DNA of 64,000 nucleotides from Desulfacinum hydrothermale DSM 13146 (GTDB lineage: Bacteria > Desulfobacterota > Syntrophobacteria > Syntrophobacterales > DSM-9756). Shown piece by piece: positions 1 to 7,762 of the stretch. Position numbers and translations under genes: made by a program. The notes under the pieces are model-generated. The model ran no database searches. It saw nothing but the letters and a program-made list of their open reading frames with translations, and was not told where the DNA came from. The stretch is from the NCBI RefSeq assembly GCF_900176285.1, contig NZ_FWXF01000002.1, positions 186,001-250,000 of the forward strand, in the 5' to 3' direction. How positions within the stretch are numbered: position 1 is the first letter of the stretch; each line of letters begins with the position of its first letter.

Positions 1-237
1 TTCGAAAGCCTGCTCAACGCCCACATGTTCAAATCCATGAGACGTGGGATTTTGAGGGCGGAAAGACCGGAACATGCCCAAAGCCTTTACGAGGCCATGT
101 TCGACGAAGCGCTGGCCAAAGAATGTGCCGAGCAGGGTGCGGTGGGTCTGGGCGACCTTCTCTACCGCCAGCTGGAACCCCTGATCGAAGCTTCCAGCGC
201 CTCACCGGCCACCGGAAGCACGCCCAAAGAGACTTAG
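1..237 (+). CDS. Flagellar rod-binding (FlgJ N-terminal-like) protein, 3' end only
   Basis: The reading frame is open from the first base of the window, so the true start lies upstream. The visible 78 codons contain the FE..L..HM.KSMR pattern seen in the rod-binding domain of FlgJ, followed by a helical segment (YEAMFDEALAKECAEQG.GLGDLLYRQL) that matches the end of that domain. FlgJ-type proteins cap or bind the growing flagellar rod in the periplasm. There is no muramidase domain after it, as is usual for the short single-domain version in Desulfobacterota. The flgN-flgK-flgL genes downstream support the assignment. The exact name (flgJ) is inferred from the domain and context only. Confidence 0.75.
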   Translation, partial: FESLLNAHMFKSMRRGILRAERPEHAQSLYEAMFDEALAKECAEQGAVGLGDLLYRQLEPLIEASSASPATGSTPKET

Positions 238-496
238 ATCCGGACTGGCGAAAAGCGCAAATCCCCGGGCCGCCGCAGACGGCTGTGGGCAAAAGGATCA
301 CCGATTCACGGTGCGTGCGTCCACGCGGGGCTCCAGCTCCGCAGAGGTGAAGGTTCCGAAGTGCAAGGAGATGGCTCAGCCGGCGAGATTTCCAGGGGGA
401 AAGGACGCCACGTTGTTTTTTCACGTCCCCAAAGGGCTCTGCCGCAACGGGGGACAAACGCTGGGCACCGGGGGCAGGGCGATCCATCCCAAGGCC

Positions 497-524
497 TTTA
501 GTTTTTCGTACTTTTTGCCGATTA
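497..524 (+). promoter_or_regulatory. Candidate sigma-28 (FliA) promoter of flgN-flgK-flgL
   Basis: TTTAGTTT (497-504), 12 bases, then GCCGATTA (517-524). The enteric FliA consensus is TAAAGTTT-N11-GCCGATAA. The -10 matches 7 of 8 and the -35 matches 6 of 8. It lies 20 bases before the flgN start codon, and late flagellar genes of this type are normally FliA-dependent. Confidence 0.55.
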
Positions 525-543
525 GAATAGTGAGGAATCGATC

Positions 544-1011
544 ATGCATGCACCAGGGACAGGACAGGCGGCCAAGGGTGGCGGAGGAGCCAAAGGCGGA
601 GGCGTGCACGCCCACAGGACCCAAGACCTTCGCACCATCCTGGAAACGGCCACCTCTCTTCTGGAAATGGTGGAAGAAGAAAGCCGATGCCTCAAGGAAA
701 GGGACCATGAGGCCCTGTTGCACCTGCTGCCGGCCAAGGAGGGCCTGGCCCGGGCCTTGGCAGCCCAGCTGCAGCGGCTTAGTCCTCAGGCAGCGGGCGG
801 AGATGACGGCGGCGGCCAGACCCTTCAGGAAATCAAGACCATCCTGCGCCACATTGAGGCTCGTAACGAGGCCAACCGCCAGTTCATCCTGGAGTCCCTG
901 GACATTTATCAGGGAATCTTGAGGCTTTTCGAAAGGGATCTCTACGGCCCGTCAGCCACCCCGCCCGATTTTGCGGCGTTCAGGGGGAGCTCAATTCACA
1001 GGGAGGCCTGA
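544..1011 (+). CDS. flgN: FlgN-type flagellar export chaperone
   Basis: This 155-residue, largely helical protein has a Gly/Ala/Lys-rich N-terminus (residues 1-25) followed by a long coiled-coil-like helix pair (LEMVEEESRCLKERD...LARALAAQLQRL...ILRHIEARNEANRQFILESL), the build of FlgN. FlgN binds the hook-filament junction proteins FlgK and FlgL in the cytoplasm and delivers them to the flagellar export apparatus. Those two clients are encoded immediately downstream. ATG 544 is preceded by GAGG at a good distance. The stop codon at 1009-1011 is one base before the flgK start, so translation is probably coupled. Sequence conservation in this family is low, so the call rests on size, helix pattern and position. 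Confidence 0.8.
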   Translation: MHAPGTGQAAKGGGGAKGGGVHAHRTQDLRTILETATSLLEMVEEESRCLKERDHEALLHLLPAKEGLARALAAQLQRLSPQAAGGDDGGGQTLQEIKTILRHIEARNEANRQFILESLDIYQGILRLFERDLYGPSATPPDFAAFRGSSIHREA

Positions 1012-1012
1012 C

Positions 1013-2386
1013 ATGGCAGGGCTGAACGCATCTTTGGAAATCGCCAAGAACGCGCTCCTGAACACCCAGGTCCAAATTCAGACCTCTTCGCACAACATCG
1101 CCAACGCGGAAAACCCCAACTACACGCGCCAGAAGGCATCCACAGTCACACAGGGAGCGGTTCGGGAACGCGCCGGATGGGTGGGCATGGGAGCCCGCTT
1201 GGACCACATCGTTCAGCAGCGCGACGCCTTCCTGGAATCCAACCTGCTGGGGAGCCTTTCTTCCAGTTCCTACTACGAAACGATGGGGCGCATCCTGGAG
1301 ACGGCCGAAACCTATCTTTCCGATGATGGGGAAACCGGGCTTTCCGGATCGCTCAACGCATTTTGGAACGCCTGGAACGCCCTGGCACAAAACCCCGATG
1401 GGGCCGCCGAAAAGGCAACGGTGATCGAAGCCGGCAAAAACCTGGCAAGCCTGCTCAATGACACGGCCGCAGATCTGGATGCGTTGCAGGGAAACCTCAA
1501 AAAAGACCTGGAGGACTCTCTGCAACCGGTCAACACGCTGCTGGAAAAAATTCGGGACCTCAATCTGCAGATCGCACGCGCCGAAGGATCCGGGCAGACA
1601 GCCAACGATCTCAGGGACCAGCGCTACCAAGCCATGAAGGAATTGGGCCAGTACGTCCAGTTCGATACGGAAGAAATCTCCGGGGGAGCGATCAATATCT
1701 TTCTCGGCGACCGAACCCCATTGGTGGTCGGCACGGTGTACGCGGCGGAGCTCGAAGTCCAGGACGAGTCCGCCGGATATGCCGTTACCATCAAGGATAC
1801 GGGAACGGTGGTGGGCCAACTGGACACCTCCGATGCCGCCAACACCCTGGACCGGTTGGGAGGTTCCCTGGGTGGGTTGATTGCTTCGGCGTCCCAAGTG
1901 GACGAGTGGCAGGACAAGCTGGATGATTTTGCGGGGGCTCTGGTTTCCACCATAAACGGCGAATACAGCCCGGCCCCGCCACCGCCTGCCGATCCCAACG
2001 ACTATCTTTTTTTCACCCCGTCGGGGACCACAGCCTCCACCATCGCCGTGACGGACCACCCGTTGGACGACCCACCGGATCCCCAGGATGTTCTCAAGTG
2101 GCAGACAGACAACGCGCTCAGCTGGGACGGCGAGTCCTTGTCCCTGGGAACGTACCTCAACCGATTAACGCAAGATGTGGGGCTGGCGGTGGAATCCGCT
2201 CAAGGCCAACACAGCTTCCGCGACAGCCTGGTGACGGAGCTGGAAGCCAAGCGGCAGTCCGTGTCGGGCGTTTCCATCGATGAAGAAATGGTGGAACTTC
2301 TCAAACAACAGCAGCTCTACCAGGCCGCCGCCAAGGTGGTGCAGACCACATCCGACATGATCCAGACGGCCATCAACATGGTCTAA
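1013..2386 (+). CDS. flgK: Flagellar hook-associated protein 1 (FlgK)
   Basis: The protein forms the first ring of the hook-filament junction. The N-terminus (LNASLEIAKNALLNTQVQIQ, then SHNIANAENPNYTRQ) is the conserved flagellar rod/hook family motif. The C-terminus (SVSGVSIDEEMVELLKQQQ, then YQAAAKVVQTTSDMIQT) is the matching terminal coiled-coil seen in FlgK. At 457 residues it is shorter than the 547-residue enteric protein, mainly in the variable surface-exposed middle. ATG 1013 is chosen over an upstream TTG because GGGAGG (1001-1006) lies directly before it and it follows flgN without a gap. It is translated with flgN and flgL as one operon. Confidence 0.95.
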   Translation: MAGLNASLEIAKNALLNTQVQIQTSSHNIANAENPNYTRQKASTVTQGAVRERAGWVGMGARLDHIVQQRDAFLESNLLGSLSSSSYYETMGRILETAETYLSDDGETGLSGSLNAFWNAWNALAQNPDGAAEKATVIEAGKNLASLLNDTAADLDALQGNLKKDLEDSLQPVNTLLEKIRDLNLQIARAEGSGQTANDLRDQRYQAMKELGQYVQFDTEEISGGAINIFLGDRTPLVVGTVYAAELEVQDESAGYAVTIKDTGTVVGQLDTSDAANTLDRLGGSLGGLIASASQVDEWQDKLDDFAGALVSTINGEYSPAPPPPADPNDYLFFTPSGTTASTIAVTDHPLDDPPDPQDVLKWQTDNALSWDGESLSLGTYLNRLTQDVGLAVESAQGQHSFRDSLVTELEAKRQSVSGVSIDEEMVELLKQQQLYQAAAKVVQTTSDMIQTAINMV

Positions 2387-2402
2387 CGCGGGGGATGGAC
2401 TC

Positions 2403-3287
2403 ATGCGCGTCACCTTGCCGCTGCTCTATGCAGCCACCCAACAGAACATCGAGAGCAGAAACGAAAAGATCCAGGGGCTTACCCGTCGGATTTCCAGCGG
2501 GAAGCAGCTGGAGGCTCCACACGACGATCCCAGGGCGTGGGCCCAATCGCGCCGGCTCACCGCAGGCCTTCAGAGGCTGGAGCGGTACAAGAACAACCTG
2601 GAATTCGCCAATGGTCTGACCAGCGTGGCCGAAAGCGCCCTCGATCACATCCACGATCTGCTGATCCGAGCCAAAGAGATCGGCACGGCCGCCAACACCC
2701 CCAATTCGTCGGCGGAAAAAGAAGCCTACAAGGAAGATCTGGAACAAATTCAAGAAGAGATCATGTCCACGGCACAGACCAAGTACAACGGACAGTATGT
2801 CTTCGAAGGCTACTTTGACCCAAACCCGACCACCCCTCCACCCGATTGGCTCTCCGCAAGGGATACGTCACCTCCCGATGACGCGCGGATCATTTCCGTG
2901 GATCTGGACGATAGGGCCACCCAGACGGAAGTGAGCGTGGACGCCAGATCCCTTTTTCAAGGGCTTATGGCAACCTTCGAAGATCTCAAGACAGCTATAG
3001 AAACCGAGAACTCCGCTGATATCGCAAATTCCCTTTCCAAGCTGGACGGGGCCCTGGACACGGCCCGGGCCCTGTCTGCTCAGACCGGCGCCCGGAGCAC
3101 GGCCTACGAACGGCGGCTGGACGCTCTGAACACCTTCCAGGTGCACGACCAGGATCGTTTGTCCCAGATCCAGGATACCGACCTGGTGGAGGCCGTCACC
3201 GCCCTCAAGCAGAACCAGATCGCCCTCGAAGCGGCCCTCCAATCCACCGCCGCCCTCCAGGGACTGAGCCTCACCCGATACCTGTAA
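2403..3287 (+). CDS. flgL: Flagellar hook-associated protein 3 (FlgL)
   Basis: FlgL forms the second ring of the hook-filament junction and is homologous to the ends of flagellin. The N-terminus (MRVTLPLLYAATQQNIESR, then RRISSGKQLEAPHDDP) is the flagellin-type D0/D1 helix with the SSGK/DDP signature. The C-terminus (DTDLVEAVTALKQNQIALEAAL, ending LSLTRYL) is the partner helix. The length of 294 residues is typical. It starts 16 bases after the flgK stop. A GC-rich hairpin follows 15 bases after the stop codon and separates this operon from the convergent flgM operon. Confidence 0.95.
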   Translation: MRVTLPLLYAATQQNIESRNEKIQGLTRRISSGKQLEAPHDDPRAWAQSRRLTAGLQRLERYKNNLEFANGLTSVAESALDHIHDLLIRAKEIGTAANTPNSSAEKEAYKEDLEQIQEEIMSTAQTKYNGQYVFEGYFDPNPTTPPPDWLSARDTSPPDDARIISVDLDDRATQTEVSVDARSLFQGLMATFEDLKTAIETENSADIANSLSKLDGALDTARALSAQTGARSTAYERRLDALNTFQVHDQDRLSQIQDTDLVEAVTALKQNQIALEAALQSTAALQGLSLTRYL

Positions 3288-3302
3288 GAGCCCACAACAA
3301 AA

Positions 3303-3329
3303 CCCCCGGCGGGCAGAGCCCGCCGGGGG
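3303..3329. terminator. Hairpin between convergent flgL and flgM operons
   Basis: The arms at 3303-3313 and 3319-3329 form a perfect 11-bp GC stem with a 5-base loop. On the - strand the stem is followed by TTTTGTTGT, so it should act as an intrinsic terminator for flgM. On the + strand there is no T tract, but the stem may still limit read-through from flgL. Confidence 0.75.
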
Positions 3330-3401
3330 CGTGGATCCCCCCAAAGTCATCCTATTGACAACACCGGGACCCTCTGGCTGTCAATATGATGACGAAGCAG
3401 T

Positions 3402-3704
3402 CTAGAAGATTTCGTCCAACATTTTGGCGGCCACCTTGTCGGCCTGAACGGTGTAGGAGCCGTTTTGCAACATTTGTCGCAGCTGGTCCACGCGTTCCGT
3501 TCGGATCTCCTCCCTTTCCATCATGACCTTCTTCGTTTTGGCCATTTCCAGCGCTTCTTTGCTCAGTTCCACCCGGTCCTGCACCTGGAGCTGTTCGGCG
3601 TTGGATGTGTTCGTAGCCGCATCCTTTTCCGGCGTGCGGAGGGTGCTTCCTTCAACCTGTTGGTTCGACTGGCCCACATAAGCCGATACGCGTTTGATGT
3701 CCAT
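3402..3704 (-). CDS. flgM: Anti-sigma-28 factor FlgM
   Basis: This 100-residue polar protein has the FlgM layout: a disordered N-terminal half, then RVELSKEALEMAK and a C-terminal amphipathic region (RTERVDQLRQMLQNGSYTVQADKVAAKML) that in the family binds FliA. FlgM holds sigma-28 inactive until the hook is finished and is then exported through the flagellum. The start codon is ATG 3704. It is the second gene of a two-gene operon with the DVU0524-family protein upstream, and a FliA-type promoter precedes the pair. This gives the usual autoregulatory arrangement. Confidence 0.93.
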   Translation of the reverse strand: MDIKRVSAYVGQSNQQVEGSTLRTPEKDAATNTSNAEQLQVQDRVELSKEALEMAKTKKVMMEREEIRTERVDQLRQMLQNGSYTVQADKVAAKMLDEIF

Positions 3705-3745
3705 TGTGTTCGTCCTCTCTTACGGTAAAACATGGCGCCGTCCCG

Positions 3746-3988
3746 TCATCCGCAGATTTCCGGATCCTCGGCGGCCTGTTCGGGATCCACCAAACCCTGC
3801 TCCAGGACCTGGGATGCCACCCGGTCCCGAATAAGGCGCCGCCGGGCCTCCTCGGAAATGGTAACCCGCTCCTCGGGGGGTTTCTCGGACCTACCTGCCT
3901 TGCCCACACTGGAGGCAAGCCGCGATTTTTGAAGCTGCCGCGTGTAGGTCCTGAGAACACCTTGCACATGATAATCCGTGATCACCAT
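3746..3988 (-). CDS. DVU0524-family FlgM-associated small protein
   Basis: This 80-residue protein begins MVITDYHVQGVLRTYTRQLQ, the hallmark of a small family found just upstream of flgM in sulfate-reducing Desulfobacterota and named after Desulfovibrio DVU0524. The middle (EERVTISEEARRRLIRDRVASQVLEQ) is a charged helix. Its biochemical role is unknown. Constant linkage to flgM suggests a part in FliA control or in late flagellar assembly, but that is inference. It is 41 bases upstream of flgM on the same strand and is the first gene after the candidate FliA promoter. Confidence 0.8.
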   Translation of the reverse strand: MVITDYHVQGVLRTYTRQLQKSRLASSVGKAGRSEKPPEERVTISEEARRRLIRDRVASQVLEQGLVDPEQAAEDPEICG

Positions 3989-4013
3989 GATCGTCCGCCT
4001 CCCTCACTTGTCT

Positions 4014-4041
4014 ATATCGGACGATCCCCCTCAAAACTTGA
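4014..4041 (-). promoter_or_regulatory. Candidate sigma-28 promoter of the flgM operon
   Basis: Read on the - strand: TCAAGTTT (4041-4034), 12 bases, TCCGATAT (4021-4014). The -35 matches TAAAGTTT at 7 of 8 and the -10 matches GCCGATAA at 6 of 8. It sits 26 bases before the first gene. The spacing is the same as at the flgN and cheR promoters. Confidence 0.55.
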
Positions 4042-4194
4042 ATAAAACCTTTGCTGGTCTTTCCCGACGAAAACGGCGGCATCCAGCCGCCCACCATCCC
4101 TCACACTTTGAAGGCCCCGCGGCTTCGGCCCAATGGCTTTCCGGGGATCATCGCACACGCATCACGGCGGGGCCTCTCCAATGGGGCTTTAATT

Positions 4195-4210
4195 TGGCAT
4201 GAGATATGCT
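4195..4210 (+). promoter_or_regulatory. Possible sigma-54 promoter
   Basis: TGGCATGAGATATGCT has GG and GC exactly 10 bases apart, close to the -24/-12 consensus TGGCAC-N5-TTGC. It lies about 65 bases before the start of the small Cys-rich gene at 4275. A single short match like this can arise by chance. Confidence 0.4.
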
Positions 4211-4274
4211 TTCCGGTAATGACAACGGGTTTGGCAAAGTGCCCATGGGGACCGGCCTGGGAGGAGTGGTTATC

Positions 4275-4481
4275 ATGCAGGGAAATGGAGTTGGCCAAAG
4301 GAGCCACCGAGAAACCCGAGCCTATTGCCCCCATTGCGTCCATTTCGCCATCACCTGGGATCGGCAGGCCCCTTACGGCTGCCGGGCCTGGGGAGTGCGC
4401 ACCGCACAGCACCCCAGTCGCAGCGTCTTGGCCGCGTCCGGCATCCCCTGCCAGTATTTCCGCAAGAAGCCCACGAAATGA
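4275..4481 (+). CDS. Small conserved Cys-rich protein, function unknown
   Basis: This 68-residue protein has the pattern YCPHCVHFAITWD, then YGCRAWGVRT, then PSRSVLAASGIPCQYF: four cysteines with a central aromatic ITWD motif. Similar small proteins occur in Desulfobacterota and are sometimes labelled uracil-DNA glycosylase, apparently without support. The Cys spacing suggests a small metal-binding fold. ATG 4275 is chosen over 4206 because GGGAGGAG lies 8-10 bases before it, whereas 4206 has no ribosome binding site and would sit inside the candidate sigma-54 promoter. It lies directly upstream of the diguanylate cyclase gene on the same strand, 37 bases apart, so the two may be co-transcribed. 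Confidence 0.7.
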   Translation: MQGNGVGQRSHRETRAYCPHCVHFAITWDRQAPYGCRAWGVRTAQHPSRSVLAASGIPCQYFRKKPTK

Positions 4482-4518
4482 GGGCTGCAGGAACAAACGC
4501 GAATCATAGAGGGTATCT

Positions 4519-6096
4519 ATGAGCCATCATCACAGCACGAACAGCTCCTTTGCTGCCCATGAATTGGCCGAAGCGGTCCTGAAGGCCCTCAGCCAGATCC
4601 TGCCGGAAACGGGCTGGGAAAAGCAGAGTCTGGTGGAAACGCTGGCCCAGGATCCCGTGATTGCCGGGATGGTCCAGGGCGCTTCCGATGGAAACCAGGC
4701 TCAGCGCGTGCGAGCCCTTCAAGATCAAGTCCAAAAGCTGCGCCGGCAAAAGGACCAGTTGCGAAAGGACGCTCTGGAACTCCAAGACAAGCACAGTCGG
4801 CTGGAAGAAGCAGCCCGAAACTCCTTTTCCCATCTCTGCTCCTGGGCAAAAGCGCTGGCCGACAGTCAAGAGTCTGAGATCCTGGACGAGGTCAAAAGAT
4901 TGATCGTTTCGGAAGCCCACTGGGAAGAGGTGGAAAAAGGCCTTCGCAGGCTCAGGCAGCGTCCTTTGATGGACACCCCCGCCACCGAAAGGCAATACGA
5001 AGCAGAGGACCGAACGGCGCCCAGCCGTGCCGAATCCCACCTGGAGACCTTGAAAAGCCGGCTGAGCCGACTTCTCAACCAGTTCAACGTGAATCTGGGG
5101 GATCAATATCATCAAAAGTGGACCCGGCTCCATGAGCAGCTGCCTGGGTGCCAATCCCTGGAAAGCCTGCTGGGAACGATTGAGCAGACCCTGGAACTGG
5201 CGGAACGCTTTTCCGGTGCCGTCAATAAAGAAAGGGCTCAGCTTGCCAGGTTCTTCTCGGACATCGGCCAGGATCTTGCCGAGATGGAAGTCCTTCTCTC
5301 CTCGACCGTCAACTTCAACCGGGAAAGCCATCAGGCCAGCCAGGACTTCAACTCACTCCTGGACGGCAAGATGGAAGAGATGAGCAACTCCGTCAATTTT
5401 TCCCGGACTCTGGAGGAACTGAAGGCCGCCCTGGAGGCCAAGCTCACGGCCATCAAGCAGTTTCTCAAAGAAAAGCAAACCCAGGACGAATCCCGTTATC
5501 GCAAGGCCGATGAGAACAGTGAAGTTCTTCGCGCCAGTCTTCAAAGGATGAAACGGGAAGTCGCCCAGATGGAGCAAAAGACGAAACGCCTGGAAAAGCA
5601 GGCACTCCAGGATGCCCTGACGGGAGTCCACAACCGGCGGGCCTTCGACATGAGGATTCAGGAGGAGATGTATCGATACCAACGTTATGGCCAGATCTTT
5701 TCTTTGCTGATCATCGACCTGGATCATTTCAAGAAAGTGAACGATTCCTACGGCCACGCCACCGGGGATCGGTGCCTGAAAGAGGTCACGCGCCGCATGG
5801 GACTGGCCCTGAGACAATCGGACTATCTTGCCCGTTACGGAGGGGAAGAATTCGCCGTGATCCTGCCGGGTACGGACGGAAAGAAGGCCTTGAGGGTGGC
5901 CGAGAAATTGAGAAACATCGTGGACAAGACCCGATTTCTGTACAAGGGAGAGCCCATTCCCTTGAGCGTCAGCGTCGGGGTGACCCAAGTGGGAGAGGCG
6001 GACACAACCGTCACCGACGTTTTCGAACGGGCCGATCAAGCCCTCTATCGGGCCAAGGCCCAGGGGCGTAACCGGGTGGAGTCGATCTTCGCATAG
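4519..6096 (+). CDS. Coiled-coil diguanylate cyclase (GGDEF)
   Basis: The protein makes c-di-GMP from two GTP. The C-terminal GGDEF domain (about residues 365-525) has the DALTGVHNRRAFD start, IDLDHFKKVNDSYGH, and an intact active-site loop GGEEF. An RQSD five residues before that loop matches the RxxD inhibitory site, so product feedback is expected. The first 350 residues carry no transmembrane segment and are mostly predicted coiled coil (for example RALQDQVQKLRRQKDQLRKD), so the enzyme is cytoplasmic and probably oligomerises through these helices. The sensory input is unknown. It lies between the flgM operon and the chemotaxis operon, which points to control of flagellar motility. The start is ATG 4519, after GAGGG. 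Confidence 0.92.
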   Translation: MSHHHSTNSSFAAHELAEAVLKALSQILPETGWEKQSLVETLAQDPVIAGMVQGASDGNQAQRVRALQDQVQKLRRQKDQLRKDALELQDKHSRLEEAARNSFSHLCSWAKALADSQESEILDEVKRLIVSEAHWEEVEKGLRRLRQRPLMDTPATERQYEAEDRTAPSRAESHLETLKSRLSRLLNQFNVNLGDQYHQKWTRLHEQLPGCQSLESLLGTIEQTLELAERFSGAVNKERAQLARFFSDIGQDLAEMEVLLSSTVNFNRESHQASQDFNSLLDGKMEEMSNSVNFSRTLEELKAALEAKLTAIKQFLKEKQTQDESRYRKADENSEVLRASLQRMKREVAQMEQKTKRLEKQALQDALTGVHNRRAFDMRIQEEMYRYQRYGQIFSLLIIDLDHFKKVNDSYGHATGDRCLKEVTRRMGLALRQSDYLARYGGEEFAVILPGTDGKKALRVAEKLRNIVDKTRFLYKGEPIPLSVSVGVTQVGEADTTVTDVFERADQALYRAKAQGRNRVESIFA

Positions 6097-6208
6097 CCCC
6101 CCGGTTGCCCATGTTCAAGTTGGTCCTTCGTCGCTTGGACCGAACACCCTGGGACGCTCACCACAAGGCGTCCTGCCGGCTTGAGTACAAAAACGCTTTC
6201 GCTTGATA

Positions 6209-6232
6209 GGGGCACACCCGGCGGGGTGCCCC
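6209..6232. terminator. GC-rich hairpin between convergent genes
   Basis: GGGGCAC (6209-6215) pairs with GTGCCCC (6226-6232), and the inner CCC pairs with GGG. It lies between the ends of the diguanylate cyclase (+) and cheZ (-) genes. No T tract follows on either strand, so it is a terminator candidate only. Confidence 0.4.
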
Positions 6233-6343
6233 TATAAGCCCTAGCGGAGGCACGGGAGCTTCCCCAGAAGCCCACATGCCGGAGTGCCCGCACCCGACAA
6301 AAACCATGTGGCCGTATCGGCCGGGCGACGAGAAAGAAGTCCC

Positions 6344-7762
6344 TTAGAATCCAAACTCCGCCAGCAGCGCATCCACATCATTTTGGGAGTGGAGCGCATC
6401 TTCCACCTGCTCATGGGAGGGACCGTAGAGTTCTTCTTTCGTTTTCTTGGCCTTTTCCACCTTGACCCCGAACTTGGTGATGAGCTGGACCAGCTTGCCT
6501 TCCAGATCCTCCAGGAGCTTGATGATCTTCATGATGATCTGCCCGGTGAGATCCTGATAATCTTGGGCGGTCATGATCTGGATCAGATCCTCGTTGGATC
6601 GGCGGCCCGACTCCACCAGAAGTTCCAGCAAAGATCGTATTTGGGCCAACCTTTCTTGGGCGTTTCCACCGATGGCGTGCAGGCCGTCTAAAGTCGTTTG
6701 GATCTCCTGGAGATGGGACCGATCCTCTTCATTCCTTTTCTGGAGCATTTCCACATGATCCAGGGTGGTATTGGCCGCCGTTTCCGTCAGTTGGATGATG
6801 TGCTCCAACCGGTTTCCCGAATCGGGGATCTTGTCTTCCACCATTTCCCGAAGAGCCGGATCCATAGCGCCCACGAAGTCGCGAAGCGAGTTGTGCAGCT
6901 CCCTGGCCATGCTCCCTATCTCCTGGTACAGGCCGGGGTCGGAGCTTTTCTCCGACAACGCCAGCAGGATCTGCTGCGCCCGTTCCACGTTCCCTTCGGC
7001 CATGCAGAACATGAACTCCTTCATGTCCTCGAGAACCTTCGCCGCCGGCTCTTGATCCTCGGTCAACCGGGGGCGCAAATCCTCCCAGCTTTCCAGTGAA
7101 GACTGGGCCGCGAGAAGCTGCTGCCAACCCGGGCTTTCGGCCGGAATCTCCAGGCAGACGACCTCTTCGCCCGTATCCGCCTTCTTCACATCCAGCTTGG
7201 CCCCCACACGAGCCGCCCAGTCATGGAGGCGATCCATCCGGGACGGATCGTCGGCCGGCGCTTGGGTTTCGGTGTCGGGCGCGGGTGCACCCACCAGCTC
7301 ATCAATGAGAGCGTCCTCGTCCAGGTCCTCCTCGCAGCCGGGGGGATCCCCATCTTCTTCCGGCCCTTGGGAAGCACCGCCCGCCGAATCCAGGATGGAA
7401 AGGACCTCCTCCACGTTCACCTGGCCGGTTTCCCCCTCGTCCTTTTCTGAACGGATCATGGACTCCACCAGTGCGTTCAGGGCGAAATTGAAAACGGCCC
7501 CTTCTTCTCCTTGAGTGTTCCCATTGGCCCCCAGGATATGCGTCTCGAAAAAGGCTTCCAAGCGAGCGCCGGCCTGAGACAGATCCTCCATCCCCAACAT
7601 GGCCACGGTGCTTGAAAAGGTCTTGAGGCTCTGGTGGCACTGATTCAAAGCCTGGGCGTCCTTGCCGTCTCCGCCCAATCCCACGAGAAGCTTTTCCACG
7701 TCTTTCAACAAACGAATCAGATCACGCCACTCGTCTTTGCCGATCGAAACCATTTTTCCCAC
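6344..7762 (-). CDS. cheZ: CheZ-type CheY-P phosphatase with Hpt-like N-terminal domain
   Basis: The C-terminal third is CheZ. It contains the catalytic DLTGQ (Asp and Gln equivalent to D143 and Q147 of Escherichia coli CheZ) in IMTAQDYQDLTGQIIMK, and the protein ends in QNDVDALLAEFGF, the CheY-binding tail. It dephosphorylates CheY-P and so ends the motor signal. At 472 residues it is more than twice the enteric length (214). Residues 1-75 resemble an Hpt helix bundle (CHQSLKTFSSTVAMLG), but the residue aligned with the phospho-His is Gln44, with a His just before it. Residues 75-180 are acidic linker. The gene overlaps the end of cheA by 41 bases. Alternative start M4 is equally possible. 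Confidence 0.9.
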   Translation of the reverse strand: MGKMVSIGKDEWRDLIRLLKDVEKLLVGLGGDGKDAQALNQCHQSLKTFSSTVAMLGMEDLSQAGARLEAFFETHILGANGNTQGEEGAVFNFALNALVESMIRSEKDEGETGQVNVEEVLSILDSAGGASQGPEEDGDPPGCEEDLDEDALIDELVGAPAPDTETQAPADDPSRMDRLHDWAARVGAKLDVKKADTGEEVVCLEIPAESPGWQQLLAAQSSLESWEDLRPRLTEDQEPAAKVLEDMKEFMFCMAEGNVERAQQILLALSEKSSDPGLYQEIGSMARELHNSLRDFVGAMDPALREMVEDKIPDSGNRLEHIIQLTETAANTTLDHVEMLQKRNEEDRSHLQEIQTTLDGLHAIGGNAQERLAQIRSLLELLVESGRRSNEDLIQIMTAQDYQDLTGQIIMKIIKLLEDLEGKLVQLITKFGVKVEKAKKTKEELYGPSHEQVEDALHSQNDVDALLAEFGF

